Of a stretch of DNA of 64,000 nucleotides, positions 19,102 to 27,982 are shown in pieces; position 1 is the stretch's first letter; each line of letters begins with the position of its first letter. The notes under the pieces are model-generated. The model saw only the letters and a list, made by a program, of their open reading frames with translations, made no database searches and was not told the origin of the DNA. The DNA lies in NCBI RefSeq assembly GCF_005887115.1, contig NZ_PNCJ01000008.1, positions 124,001 through 188,000 on the forward strand, given 5' to 3'. This DNA comes from Pseudoalteromonas rubra. GTDB taxonomy: Bacteria > Pseudomonadota > Gammaproteobacteria > Enterobacterales > Alteromonadaceae. Made by a program: the position numbers and the translations under genes.

Positions 19102-20628
19102 ATGTTGTTGAAGCCATTACTTTTCGCACTTACTGCGACTCTACTCACCACGCTGCCGCAAACAGGACTTGCACAAACTGATACCCAAGGTCATTTAACC
19201 CAAAAAATCGATGCGCAGGTTATCACCGAGCACAAAGGCACCTTTAACGGAGCGCGCTTTGCCTACACGGCCACCACGGGCACTCAACCAGTATGGGATA
19301 AGCAAGGCCACCCTATTGCGACTCTGCACTACACTTACTATAAAAAAAGTAACGTCAAAGATCCCGCCACTCGGCCGTTGCTTATCTCATTTAATGGCGG
19401 GCCAGGTTCAGCATCGGTATGGATGCACATAGCCTACACAGGCCCCCGAGTGCTGAAAATAGACGATGAAGGCTACCCGATGCAGCCATATGGTTTGAAA
19501 GATAACCCGGACTCTGTGCTGGATGTAGCCGATATCCTGTTTGTTAACCCAGTCAATACGGGCTACTCACGCGTGCTACCTGAACAAGATGGCACTATGG
19601 CCGACAAACAGACTCTGCAAAAACGCTTTTTTGGTGTGAATGCAGACATCGAGTATCTGGCCAGGTGGCTGAATACCTTCATTAACCGCAATGGACGTGC
19701 ACTCTCTCCAAAATTTTTGATAGGCGAAAGCTACGGCACAACCCGCGTCTCCGGCTTAGCCCATGAGCTACAAAACAAGCAATGGTTATTTCTCAATGGG
19801 GTTGTACTGGTTTCTCCCACAGATATTGGTATTAAACGTCAGGGTCCAGTAAAAAGTGCCAATCGCCTGCCATATTTCGCCGCAACTGCCTGGTATCACA
19901 ATGCGCTCTCTGAAGAGCTGCAGAATCAGGATCTGCTGAACGTACTTGAGCAGGTCGAAGCCTATACACTCGACCACTACCTGCCCGCTTTGGCCAAAGG
20001 GGCGATGCTGAGTGAACAGGCTCGCCAGGAAGTTGCGAAAAAAGTCGCACACTTCAGTGGACTATCAGAGCAGTTCGTACTGCAAAATAACCTCGACATT
20101 CCCAACCATGCCTTCTGGAAGGAGTTGTTACGCGAACGCGGTTATACTGTTGGTCGCCTGGACTCTCGCTACCTCGGGATTGATAAACGAGAGGCGGGTG
20201 AAGGTCCAGATTACTGGCCGGAATTGGATGCCTGGTTGCACGCATTCACACCGGCAATCAATCATTATTTCCGCTTCGAGCTGAATTATAAAACCGACAT
20301 AAAATACAATATGTTTGGCGATGTACGACCCTGGGACCGCAACAATAACGACGTTGGGGAACAACTGCGATTGTCGATGGCGAAAAACCCATACCTGAAC
20401 GTGATGGTGCAGTCTGGTTACTATGACGGTGCCACCAACTACTTTGATGGCAAGTACAACCTCTGGCACCTTGATCCCAGTGGAAAAATGCAGGACAGAT
20501 TGCGCTTTAAGGGCTATCGTTCCGGTCACATGATGTACCTGCGTCGTCCTGACCTCACCCAGGCCAATCAGGACCTGCGAGAATTCATCACCGACTCGCT
20601 CAAATACAACCAATCAGCGAAATATTGA
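19102..20628 (+). CDS. Secreted S10-family serine carboxypeptidase-like protein
   Basis: A 508-residue protein with a signal peptide (MLLKPLLFALTATLLTTLPQ, cleavage near LAQ), so it is exported. The fold markers are FNGGPGSASVW (oxyanion region), the nucleophile serine in GESYGTTR, the aspartate in SGYYDGATNY and the histidine in RSGHMMYL, completing the alpha/beta-hydrolase triad of S10 peptidases. It likely trims C-terminal residues of peptides in the periplasm or medium. Substrate is unknown. It is monocistronic with its own terminator. Confidence 0.9.
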   Translation: MLLKPLLFALTATLLTTLPQTGLAQTDTQGHLTQKIDAQVITEHKGTFNGARFAYTATTGTQPVWDKQGHPIATLHYTYYKKSNVKDPATRPLLISFNGGPGSASVWMHIAYTGPRVLKIDDEGYPMQPYGLKDNPDSVLDVADILFVNPVNTGYSRVLPEQDGTMADKQTLQKRFFGVNADIEYLARWLNTFINRNGRALSPKFLIGESYGTTRVSGLAHELQNKQWLFLNGVVLVSPTDIGIKRQGPVKSANRLPYFAATAWYHNALSEELQNQDLLNVLEQVEAYTLDHYLPALAKGAMLSEQARQEVAKKVAHFSGLSEQFVLQNNLDIPNHAFWKELLRERGYTVGRLDSRYLGIDKREAGEGPDYWPELDAWLHAFTPAINHYFRFELNYKTDIKYNMFGDVRPWDRNNNDVGEQLRLSMAKNPYLNVMVQSGYYDGATNYFDGKYNLWHLDPSGKMQDRLRFKGYRSGHMMYLRRPDLTQANQDLREFITDSLKYNQSAKY

Positions 20629-20650
20629 TTCCGGCTGAATGACGACAATA

Positions 20651-20680
20651 CGGCGCCCAACTGAGGCGCCGTTGTTCTTT
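20651..20680 (+). terminator. Terminator of the S10 peptidase gene
   Basis: CGGCGCC (20651-20657) pairs with GGCGCCG (20665-20671), followed by TTGTTCTTT, 22 bp past the stop. Confidence 0.75.
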
Positions 20681-20854
20681 GCCTCGTGACCCGCACAGAT
20701 AACTTCACACACTGATCAGAAAAGTTAGGTATACTCAAAACAACGATTGACGATGCCCATGTTTTTTATTCCGCTTACTCAGCAATAAGTTAACAACAAA
20801 TCGCAGGGATCAGAATAAGCCGTGGGCCCGAAGTACAGATAGTGAGGAAACCTC

Positions 20855-21391
20855 ATGAGCGAGCAATTTCGCGTTGTGTTTTCTGGCTTTAAGCCCGGTA
20901 CCGACAGCCAGGCGGCCATAGAGCAACTCGCAGCCAAGTTAAAAGTATCAGAGCAAAAGGTTGCCGACTTTACCTCAGGTAAACCTTTGTTTGGTCCCGC
21001 AGATAAACAGAAATGCCTTAAACAGGCAAAGTTACTTGCGGTATACGGTATCCAGAGCAAACTACAAGCACAGACCTCATCAGCAGCGGGAGTCGCTCAA
21101 AACGCCGCGAATGAACGAGTCTTTGATGCCCTGGACTACATCACCAGCAGCCTGATCCGCATTGAAGAAAAGCTGGATGAACTTGAGCAACGTATCGATG
21201 GCAAGCAAGTACAAAACGAACAAAGTGAAGAGGATGAATGGGAAGACGAAACCCTGTTCAGCGAACTTGAGTTGGACAGTGAACCTCCTAAACGCTCTAA
21301 AAAGCTCTTGTACATTCTGCTATCACTGTTGGTGCTACTGCTGGTTGTTTTAGGCATCAGCCTCGCTTTCCCAGAGTTGGTGCCAATGTAA
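20855..21391 (+). CDS. Tail-anchored protein with small N-terminal domain
   Basis: A 178-residue protein. Residues 1-70 (FRVVFSGFKPGTD, then LAAKLKVSEQKVADFTSGKP) resemble a small domain found at the N-terminus of several uncharacterised proteobacterial membrane proteins. The middle is helical and very acidic, with a probable coiled coil (LIRIEEKLDELEQRI). One membrane helix (LLYILLSLLVLLLVVLGISL) lies at the C-terminus, so most of the protein faces the cytoplasm. Its stop overlaps the fau start (TAATG), implying translational coupling. Function is not known. Confidence 0.8.
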   Translation: MSEQFRVVFSGFKPGTDSQAAIEQLAAKLKVSEQKVADFTSGKPLFGPADKQKCLKQAKLLAVYGIQSKLQAQTSSAAGVAQNAANERVFDALDYITSSLIRIEEKLDELEQRIDGKQVQNEQSEEDEWEDETLFSELELDSEPPKRSKKLLYILLSLLVLLLVVLGISLAFPELVPM

Positions 21392-22008
21392 TGAAAATAA
21401 ATTCACGTTTAGATGAAAATACTGCAACTACAAGGAAGAAAATACGGAGTGACATTAGAAAATTTCGTAACAGCCTCTCAGAAGAACAGCAAAAAGATGC
21501 AGAAGAAAAACTGACTATTAATTTTATTCAACACACTGAGTTACCTAAAGAGGCCCGAATCGGGATCTACCTAGAGAACGATGGCGAACTCAGAACAAAC
21601 CTTTTAATTCAATCACTTTGGTCAAAAGGAATGTCGCTTTTCCTGCCAGTGATCCACCCTTTTAGCGGAGTCACTTTGCTGTTTCAGAAGTATGAAAAAA
21701 ACTCACCCATGAGGCAGAATCGCTATGCTATCTTAGAACCAGAATTAAATTGTAGCGAAATTTGCCCATTGGCGCAGTTAGACTATTTACTGCTTCCACT
21801 GGTAGCGTTTGACGACGCTGGCAATCGCCTCGGTATGGGAGGTGGCTACTATGATCGCACGCTGGCGCGTTATTATCGTGAGAACTGGCAACAACCAAAG
21901 TTAATTGGCCTGGCACATGACTGTCAGAAAGTTCCGGCATTGCCAACAGAAGCCTGGGACGTGCCCTTACCAACCATAATCACGCCGCAAAAATGCTATC
22001 AGTGGTAA
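21391..22008 (+). CDS. fau: 5-formyltetrahydrofolate cyclo-ligase
   Basis: A 205-residue enzyme (YgfA/Fau family) that uses ATP to convert 5-formyl-THF to 5,10-methenyl-THF. The glycine-rich GMGGGYYDRTLARY motif, the N-terminal RKKIRSDIRKFRNSL and LLPLVAFDDAGNRLGMG are typical. It starts within the stop of the preceding gene. In E. coli this gene follows zapA and 6S RNA; here neither is present upstream, so the neighbourhood differs. Confidence 0.92.
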   Translation: MKINSRLDENTATTRKKIRSDIRKFRNSLSEEQQKDAEEKLTINFIQHTELPKEARIGIYLENDGELRTNLLIQSLWSKGMSLFLPVIHPFSGVTLLFQKYEKNSPMRQNRYAILEPELNCSEICPLAQLDYLLLPLVAFDDAGNRLGMGGGYYDRTLARYYRENWQQPKLIGLAHDCQKVPALPTEAWDVPLPTIITPQKCYQW

Positions 22009-22154
22009 AGACATTGATAATGTATTTTCTTCACCACTGATTCATCAATATAGTGCCAGATCATTAATTCCTCTATTAAAGGCATCTGGCATACTTTTCT
22101 GCGCTTTGGGCGTATAATTGCGAACCAATAATTAACTAAAACAGTGATCGCGTT

Positions 22155-22808
22155 ATGACTCAAGATGAAATGAAAAAAGCAGCTGCCTGGGCGGCATTAC
22201 AATATGTCGAAGCTGGTACGGTTGTTGGTGTGGGTACAGGTTCCACCGTAAACCACTTTATTGATGCATTAGGCAGTATCAAAGATACCATTAAGGGGGC
22301 GGTTTCAAGCTCAGAGGCTTCCACAGAAAAGCTGAAGGCGCTGGGGATCGAGGTGTTTGAGCTTAATGATGTCTCTGATCTGGACATCTATGTGGATGGT
22401 GCGGATGAAATCAATGCGCACAACCAGATGATCAAAGGTGGTGGTGCAGCACTGACGCGCGAAAAGATAGTGGCAGCGGTTGCAAGACAGTTTGTCTGTA
22501 TCGTCGACAACACTAAACATGTTGACGTATTGGGCCAGTTCCCTTTACCAGTTGAAGTGATCCCAATGGCACGCAGCTATGTGGCGCGTGAGTTACTCAA
22601 GCTGGGAGGCGATCCTGTCTATCGGCAGGGCGTCGTGACGGACAATGGCAACGTGATTTTAGACGTGCATGGCTTGTCCATCACTCAGGCAGCAGAACTG
22701 GAAGAAAAAATTAATCAAATCGTCGGTGTTGTCACCAATGGCCTGTTCGCTCAGCGCGGCGCCAACATCGTCATTACAGGTACCCCTGAGGGGCCACAAA
22801 TTAAGTAA
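22155..22808 (+). CDS. rpiA: Ribose-5-phosphate isomerase A
   Basis: A 217-residue enzyme interconverting ribose-5-phosphate and ribulose-5-phosphate in the pentose phosphate pathway. Family motifs are [36 protein letters not shown] and [14 protein letters not shown]. Length matches E. coli RpiA. serA follows after 12 bp, the same rpiA-serA pairing as in E. coli, and a terminator closes the pair after serA. Confidence 0.95.
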   Translation: MTQDEMKKAAAWAALQYVEAGTVVGVGTGSTVNHFIDALGSIKDTIKGAVSSSEASTEKLKALGIEVFELNDVSDLDIYVDGADEINAHNQMIKGGGAALTREKIVAAVARQFVCIVDNTKHVDVLGQFPLPVEVIPMARSYVARELLKLGGDPVYRQGVVTDNGNVILDVHGLSITQAAELEEKINQIVGVVTNGLFAQRGANIVITGTPEGPQIK

Positions 22809-22820
22809 CAGGAATAAGTC

Positions 22821-24050
22821 ATGAGTAAGGTATCGTTGTCAAAGGACAAAATTCGCATTTTATTGTTGGAAGGCGTACACCAAAGCGCAGTTGAAACACT
22901 CAAGCGCAATGGTTATAGCAATATCGAGTACGTAAAGACATCGCTACCTGAAAGTGAACTGATTGAGCGAATCAAAAATGTTCACTTTGTTGGGATCCGC
23001 TCACGCACTCACCTGAGTGAGACCGTGCTGGAAGCCGCTGAAAAGCTGGTTGCGGTTGGCTGCTTCTGTATCGGCACCAATCAGGTTGACCTGGACGCGG
23101 CTAAAAAGCGCGGTATTGCCGTATTTAATGCCCCATTTTCTAATACGCGCTCAGTGGCTGAGCTGGTACTCGGTGAGATCCTGCTACTGTTACGGGGCAT
23201 TCCAAAACGCAATGCCATGGCACACCGTGGTGAATGGTTCAAATCAGCTATTGGCTCCTTTGAAGCGCGCGGCAAAACACTGGGGATCATTGGCTATGGC
23301 CACATAGGGACCCAGCTGGGGATCATGGCTGAAAACATCGGTATGAAAGTCGAATTTTACGACATCGAAGATAAACTCACCTTAGGTAATGCACAGCAGG
23401 TTCAGAGCTTAACTCAGCTATTACAACGTGCTGATGTGGTGAGTTTACACGTGCCTGAAACGTCGCAAACCAAGAACCTGATTGGTATGGCTGAGCTGGA
23501 GGTGATGAAGCAAGGCGCGATCCTGATCAATGCCTCACGCGGCACTGTAGTGGATATCGACGCCCTGGCTGAAGCGCTCAGTGCGGGTAAGCTCTCAGGT
23601 GCTGCCATTGATGTATTCCCGGTCGAGCCTAAGTCTAATGACGAAGAGTTTGTCTCACCACTGCGCCAGTTCGACAATGTGATTCTGACGCCACATGTTG
23701 GCGGCTCTACACAGGAAGCGCAGGAAAACATTGGGATAGAGGTGGCCGGTAAACTAACTAAGTACTCTGACAACGGCTCAACCGTCACAGCGGTGAACTT
23801 CCCGGAAGTCTCTCTTCCTGAACTATCTAATCGAAGTCGTCTGCTGCACGTGCATGAGAACCGCCCTGGTGTACTGACGCAAATTAACCAGGCTTTCGCA
23901 CAACATGGTATTAATATCGCAGCCCAATATCTGCAAACCGATGAAAGCATTGGTTACGTGGTGATTGATGTCGACAGCGATCACTCCGAAGTTGCATTAA
24001 AAGAGCTGAGCGCGGTTGAAGGCACCATTCGTGCCCGTATCCTGCACTAA
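22821..24050 (+). CDS. serA: D-3-phosphoglycerate dehydrogenase
   Basis: A 409-residue NAD-dependent dehydrogenase that opens serine synthesis. The Rossmann motif GIIGYGHIGTQLG, the catalytic arginine in INASRGTVVD and histidine in ILTPHVGGST are visible. A C-terminal ACT domain (from about residue 338, LHVHENRPGVLTQINQ) implies allosteric serine inhibition, as in the E. coli enzyme. It is probably cotranscribed with rpiA. Confidence 0.95.
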   Translation: MSKVSLSKDKIRILLLEGVHQSAVETLKRNGYSNIEYVKTSLPESELIERIKNVHFVGIRSRTHLSETVLEAAEKLVAVGCFCIGTNQVDLDAAKKRGIAVFNAPFSNTRSVAELVLGEILLLLRGIPKRNAMAHRGEWFKSAIGSFEARGKTLGIIGYGHIGTQLGIMAENIGMKVEFYDIEDKLTLGNAQQVQSLTQLLQRADVVSLHVPETSQTKNLIGMAELEVMKQGAILINASRGTVVDIDALAEALSAGKLSGAAIDVFPVEPKSNDEEFVSPLRQFDNVILTPHVGGSTQEAQENIGIEVAGKLTKYSDNGSTVTAVNFPEVSLPELSNRSRLLHVHENRPGVLTQINQAFAQHGINIAAQYLQTDESIGYVVIDVDSDHSEVALKELSAVEGTIRARILH

Positions 24051-24069
24051 CGACTTTGTTAACAGACAC

Positions 24070-24100
24070 AAAAAAGCCTGTCTAATGACAGGCTTTTTTA
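24070..24100. terminator. Bidirectional terminator between serA and mdh
   Basis: AGCCTGTC-TAAT-GACAGGCT is flanked by a run of A on the left and T on the right, about 20 bp past serA and 40 bp past mdh on the opposite strand. It serves both convergent genes. Confidence 0.9.
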
Positions 24101-24139
24101 ATTTCTTACACTGAGTAATATTGCTCAGCAAGCTGGCAA

Positions 24140-25072
24140 TTATGCCATGAAATCAACACCTTCTTTGATGTCTTTTTCAAGAGTAGCCAGCATGTCGTCT
24201 TTTGCTTGTTGCTCGAACGCGCTCAGCTCGCCGTATGGCAGTAGCTCTTCTACGCCATTTTTGCCAAGACGTACAGGTTGTGCGAAGAAAGTAGCATCGC
24301 CAGTGTTGCCTTCAACGTACGCGTACTCAACGACGTTTTCGCCTTGCAGGCCTTTAACCAGTGAGAAGCAGAAACGTGCCGCAGCTGCGCCCATAGACAG
24401 AGTTGCAGAACCGCCACCCGCTTTAGCTTCAACCACTTCAGTACCAGCATTCTGGATACGCTTAGTCAGTGCAGCGACTTCTTCATCAGAGAACTCTGCA
24501 CCTTCAACCTGAGAAAGCAGAGGCAGAATAGTAGTACCTGAGTGACCACCAATCACTGGCACTTTCACGTCGCTTACGTTCAGGCCTTTCAGCTCAGCGA
24601 TGAAAGTCTCTGCACGGATAACATCCAGTGTAGTTACACCGAATACACGAGCCGGATCGTAAGTGCCTGCTTTTTTGAACACTTCAGCAACGATTGGCAC
24701 AGTGCCATTAACTGGGTTAGTGATCACACCTACCAGGGCTTTAGGACAGTTCTTAACAATGCCTTCAGACAAAGTTTTGATGATGCCTGCATTCACATTG
24801 AACAGATCAGCACGGTCCATGCCCGGCTTACGTGGCATACCCGCAGGGATCAGAACGATGTCTGCATCAACCAGCGCTGCATCCAGGTCATCTTTACCAA
24901 AACCAGCAACTTTTACCGCTGTAGGGATGTGAGACAGATCAACCGCTACGCCAGGTACTACTGGCGCTACGTCGTATAGCGCAAGCTCAGAACCAGCAGG
25001 CAAACCGTTTTTAAGCAAAAGAGACAATGCTTGACCGATACCGCCAGCGGCACCTAATACAGCAACTTTCAT
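24140..25072 (-). CDS. mdh: Malate dehydrogenase
   Basis: A 310-residue NAD-dependent enzyme of the TCA cycle, interconverting malate and oxaloacetate. The nucleotide motif [14 protein letters not shown], substrate arginines R81 (GMPRKPG), R87 and R153, and catalytic H177 in [12 protein letters not shown] fall at the same positions as in the E. coli enzyme. It is divergent from argR, also as in E. coli. The promoter lies in the 273-bp gap between them. Confidence 0.96.
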   Translation of the reverse strand: MKVAVLGAAGGIGQALSLLLKNGLPAGSELALYDVAPVVPGVAVDLSHIPTAVKVAGFGKDDLDAALVDADIVLIPAGMPRKPGMDRADLFNVNAGIIKTLSEGIVKNCPKALVGVITNPVNGTVPIVAEVFKKAGTYDPARVFGVTTLDVIRAETFIAELKGLNVSDVKVPVIGGHSGTTILPLLSQVEGAEFSDEEVAALTKRIQNAGTEVVEAKAGGGSATLSMGAAAARFCFSLVKGLQGENVVEYAYVEGNTGDATFFAQPVRLGKNGVEELLPYGELSAFEQQAKDDMLATLEKDIKEGVDFMA

Positions 25073-25345
25073 TGGAATTCTCCATAATTTGAAGGTGGAA
25101 TTAAATGTGCTGTAAAGATAATGAAAAGCGCCGCCAAAAACAAATTTATCCGCGCAATTTTCGTCTTTTTTTCGACTATAGTTGTAAAGTTCGCGACAAA
25201 TACTGCTACTAATGGTTTACGCCTCAATACAGGTTTCACATACAGGAAATATTCCGCGCTTGAAGAAACTTCTCGTGCATAAATTTGGGTAACAGGGTGG
25301 TTTTGTGTAAAATCCTAGCAGTTGAGTCACAAAGAAGTACAGAGT

Positions 25346-25813
25346 ATGCAGCCGCAGGAAAAACAAGAAGCCCTCGTAAAAGCCTTCAAGGCCCTGTTAA
25401 AAGAAGAAAATTTTGGTTCTCAAGGTGAAATAGTCGATGCCCTAAAAGAGCAGGGATTCGATAACATCAGCCAAAGCAAAGTCTCTCGTATGCTGAGCAA
25501 GTTCGGTGCTGTCCGGACCCGCAATGCCAAACAGGAAATGGTGTATTGTTTACCGGCAGAAATGGGCGTGCCTACAGCCAAAAGCCCGCTGCGCCAGCTG
25601 GTGATTGACATAGTACATAATGAGATGATGATCATTATTCGCACCAGCCCGGGAGCCGCTCAGTTAATTGCCCGGCTACTGGACTCTTTAGGCTCTGCAG
25701 ATGGCGTGCTCGGGACTATTGCCGGTGATGATACCATTTTTATTGCCCCTGCTAAGGTCTCTGAAATTGATGAAACTCTGGAGCGTGTGAAAACCCTGTT
25801 TGATAACGTCTGA
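25346..25813 (+). CDS. argR: Arginine repressor
   Basis: A 155-residue transcription factor. The N-terminal winged helix includes [21 protein letters not shown]; the C-terminal hexamerisation and arginine-binding domain has [16 protein letters not shown] and [10 protein letters not shown]. It represses arginine synthesis when arginine is bound. A TTG at 25322 is in frame, but the ATG at 25346 gives the family N-terminus ([16 protein letters not shown]) and length. A TAAAAT -10-like hexamer lies at 25308-25313. No clear ARG box pair was found. Confidence 0.94.
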   Translation: MQPQEKQEALVKAFKALLKEENFGSQGEIVDALKEQGFDNISQSKVSRMLSKFGAVRTRNAKQEMVYCLPAEMGVPTAKSPLRQLVIDIVHNEMMIIIRTSPGAAQLIARLLDSLGSADGVLGTIAGDDTIFIAPAKVSEIDETLERVKTLFDNV

Positions 25814-25819
25814 TAGGAA

Positions 25820-26734
25820 TTACTTGTGCGCCATTTGCTTTAAAAATTTTAGCGATGGCGCAAAGAACGCCGCCCCCATATCTCCCTGAGAATAGTCCAA
25901 CAACGGGTCGTAATCACCGTCACCGCATAACCCAAAGCGGCTATGCAGCAGTTGTTCAAACGCATTGCCTTTCGCTGCACAACTGAGCCACAGGCTGCCT
26001 TGTTCATAAACATCCCCATACGGCATGCTCTGATTGAGTAACAAAGGCTTTCCTTCACTGTCTTTTATCTCGTTGAGCCGAGCGTGATTGTAGGGGGGTG
26101 CATCTTCAATCAACTCATTGTCCAGCCGGGTACGTCCCATTAGCTGTTCCTGATCCGATAAGGGTAACGCCTGCCAGCGGGCCAGATCAAACTGAGTACG
26201 CTGTACATGAATGTAACTCCCCTGATCATCCAGGCCATCCGGATTGCTCACCAGCGCAACCTGGCGTTTGAAGCGTCCATGGGGGATATCGGCGCCATAG
26301 ACAAAGCCATTGAAATCACGACCATCGAGAAATCGAAATGCGCGTACCTGAGCAACCAACTCAACACTGCCCGCCAGCATATGCAGTACACTTTGCGCAA
26401 ACAGGTGATTAACGTCTTCTCTGTCAGAGCGGATCACATAAAGTAGATCGAAGGGCTGGCTGTGGCACAAGTGCTCACTGCTTTTAATCAGGGGGAAGCT
26501 TTTAAGCTGGGGGGGAATAAACTCTGGGTAAATGTGAGGCCAGTATTGTGCACCAATGGCCACAAAACTGCTCAGCATAGCTTCAGAAAAACGGTCGCTG
26601 AGTTCATCCTGTAACCTGCCAGCCTGACTGAGCGCGGAGCGCACGACTTCATCCTGGCCATCCAGTACGTTAAAAAATAAGTGCAAACCATGCAGATTTG
26701 CCTCGGCACATATCCCGGATTGTGCTTGCGCCAT
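25820..26734 (-). CDS. DyP-fold heme protein, catalytic residues replaced
   Basis: A 304-residue protein of the dye-decolorising peroxidase family (YfeX-like). Conserved parts include GRTRLDNELIEDAP, the proximal heme histidine H217 in YNHARLNE, QSMPYG and the C-terminal FFAPSLKFLKQM. The diagnostic GFVDG motif reads GFVYG, so the distal aspartate is Y146. The distal arginine before QSxPYG is N234. Both residues are normally needed for peroxide cleavage, so classical peroxidase activity is doubtful though heme binding may remain. It ends 6 bp from convergent argR. Confidence 0.85.
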   Translation of the reverse strand: MAQAQSGICAEANLHGLHLFFNVLDGQDEVVRSALSQAGRLQDELSDRFSEAMLSSFVAIGAQYWPHIYPEFIPPQLKSFPLIKSSEHLCHSQPFDLLYVIRSDREDVNHLFAQSVLHMLAGSVELVAQVRAFRFLDGRDFNGFVYGADIPHGRFKRQVALVSNPDGLDDQGSYIHVQRTQFDLARWQALPLSDQEQLMGRTRLDNELIEDAPPYNHARLNEIKDSEGKPLLLNQSMPYGDVYEQGSLWLSCAAKGNAFEQLLHSRFGLCGDGDYDPLLDYSQGDMGAAFFAPSLKFLKQMAHK

Positions 26735-26765
26735 TACCCCATCCTATCATTATATCAACGCGCGA

Positions 26766-26814
26766 ATACCAATTTCACTTAATACTTATTCAATTCGAAG
26801 GAGCAAATTGGTAT
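26766..26814. repeat. Short MITE-like inverted repeat (49 bp)
   Basis: Bounded by ATACCAATTT and its exact inverse AAATTGGTAT. The interior matches the left arm of the longer element at 31324-31485, and looks like an internally deleted copy. It lies between the DyP gene and fbpC in a 216-bp gap with nothing else evident. Confidence 0.7.
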
Positions 26815-26950
26815 AACATCTGACATAAAAACCCGCCATACTGAGCCCTGAAAGATGCGGTTGAGCCCCTTCATTGTGGGCACATCAGTTCACGCCCTGT
26901 CACCGCACTTCCCTATTTTACTACTAGGTAATGTAACGAATTGTTATGCC

Positions 26951-27982
26951 TTAAGAAAAGAAGTTTATCGCATGGGGCTTAATTTTCAAACTCACCGGCC
27001 TGCTGAGATCCAGTGGTTTATCTGATGGCATCGCCACCTCCAGCATCTGACCTTCCAGTTCAATGGCATACAAATACTCAGTCCCGACAAAGCGATATTG
27101 CGTCACTTCAACCTGACCCGGCTCTGCATTGAACAGTTCGATATGGCTGGGCCTGAGGTATATTTGTCCTTTCTGTACCGAGCTATGAATGTCAATCAGA
27201 GACTCCACAGATCCAAACGCGGTTTCAACCTGAGCACCGTTGTGGCGCTGTGCCGCTACGTAGGCACCTTGCCCCAAAAATTCCGCTACCTGGCGACTAT
27301 TTGGGTGCTGGAAGAGCTCTTTGGGTGTGCCTAGCTGAGCAATTTGCCCCTGATGCATGATGGCTAGCCTGTCGGCAAAAGCAAAGGCTTCATCTTTGGA
27401 GTGACTAACAAAAATCGCCGATACCTGCTGATCTTTAATAATATCGCGAATATCTTTGATCAACTGAAAGCGTACCTGCGCATCAATGTTTGAAAACGGC
27501 TCGTCCAGCAACAACAAGTTGGGATGGTATGCAAGGGCTCTGGCAATCGCTACCCGTTGCTGCTGACCACCTGATAGCTCGTGGGGGAAACGTTTCGCAT
27601 AGCCTTCCAGGTGCACCAGTTCCAACATTTGTGCCACACGACTGTGCTTTTCAGACTTGCTCAGTTTTTTGAGACCAAAAGCGATGTTCTGCTCAACAGT
27701 TAGGTGTGGAAACAACGCATAATCCTGGAACATCATACCGATATTACGGTGCTGAGGCGCCACAAAATGTCGTTCACTACTGACACTTTTGCCATTAATA
27801 CGGATCTCACCCTGCTGAGGATGCAATAGCCCGGCAATGGCCTTTAAGGTTGTCGTTTTACCACAGCCACTGGCACCGAGCAGGCAAACTATTTCATTCT
27901 CAGCCACTGTCAAATCAAGCTGCTGTATCACAGGGTGACCATCATAATGGTAGTGTAACGATTGGATTTCTAAGCTTGGCAT
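26951..27982 (-). CDS. fbpC: Ferric iron ABC transporter ATP-binding protein
   Basis: A 343-residue ABC ATPase. Walker A is GASGCGKTTTLKAIAG, the signature ELSGGQQQRVAIARAL, Walker B LLLLDEPFSNID, and the switch histidine is in AIFVSHSKDEAF. A C-terminal regulatory beta domain (after about 240) with LRPSHIELFNAEPG is of the TOBE type. It powers the FbpB permease, whose stop shares a base with this start. Iron as substrate is inferred from the operon. Confidence 0.9.
   Translation of the reverse strand: MPSLEIQSLHYHYDGHPVIQQLDLTVAENEIVCLLGASGCGKTTTLKAIAGLLHPQQGEIRINGKSVSSERHFVAPQHRNIGMMFQDYALFPHLTVEQNIAFGLKKLSKSEKHSRVAQMLELVHLEGYAKRFPHELSGGQQQRVAIARALAYHPNLLLLDEPFSNIDAQVRFQLIKDIRDIIKDQQVSAIFVSHSKDEAFAFADRLAIMHQGQIAQLGTPKELFQHPNSRQVAEFLGQGAYVAAQRHNGAQVETAFGSVESLIDIHSSVQKGQIYLRPSHIELFNAEPGQVEVTQYRFVGTEYLYAIELEGQMLEVAMPSDKPLDLSRPVSLKIKPHAINFFS

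Noticed and set aside
20629-22154. Possible 6S RNA (ssrS) around fau
   Set aside because: 6S RNA is often next to this gene, but neither flanking gap shows the long, bulged rod-like pairing expected.
25073-25345. ARG boxes upstream of argR
   Set aside because: Some TGCATAAATTTG-like half sites appear, but no pair matches the 18-bp consensus well enough.
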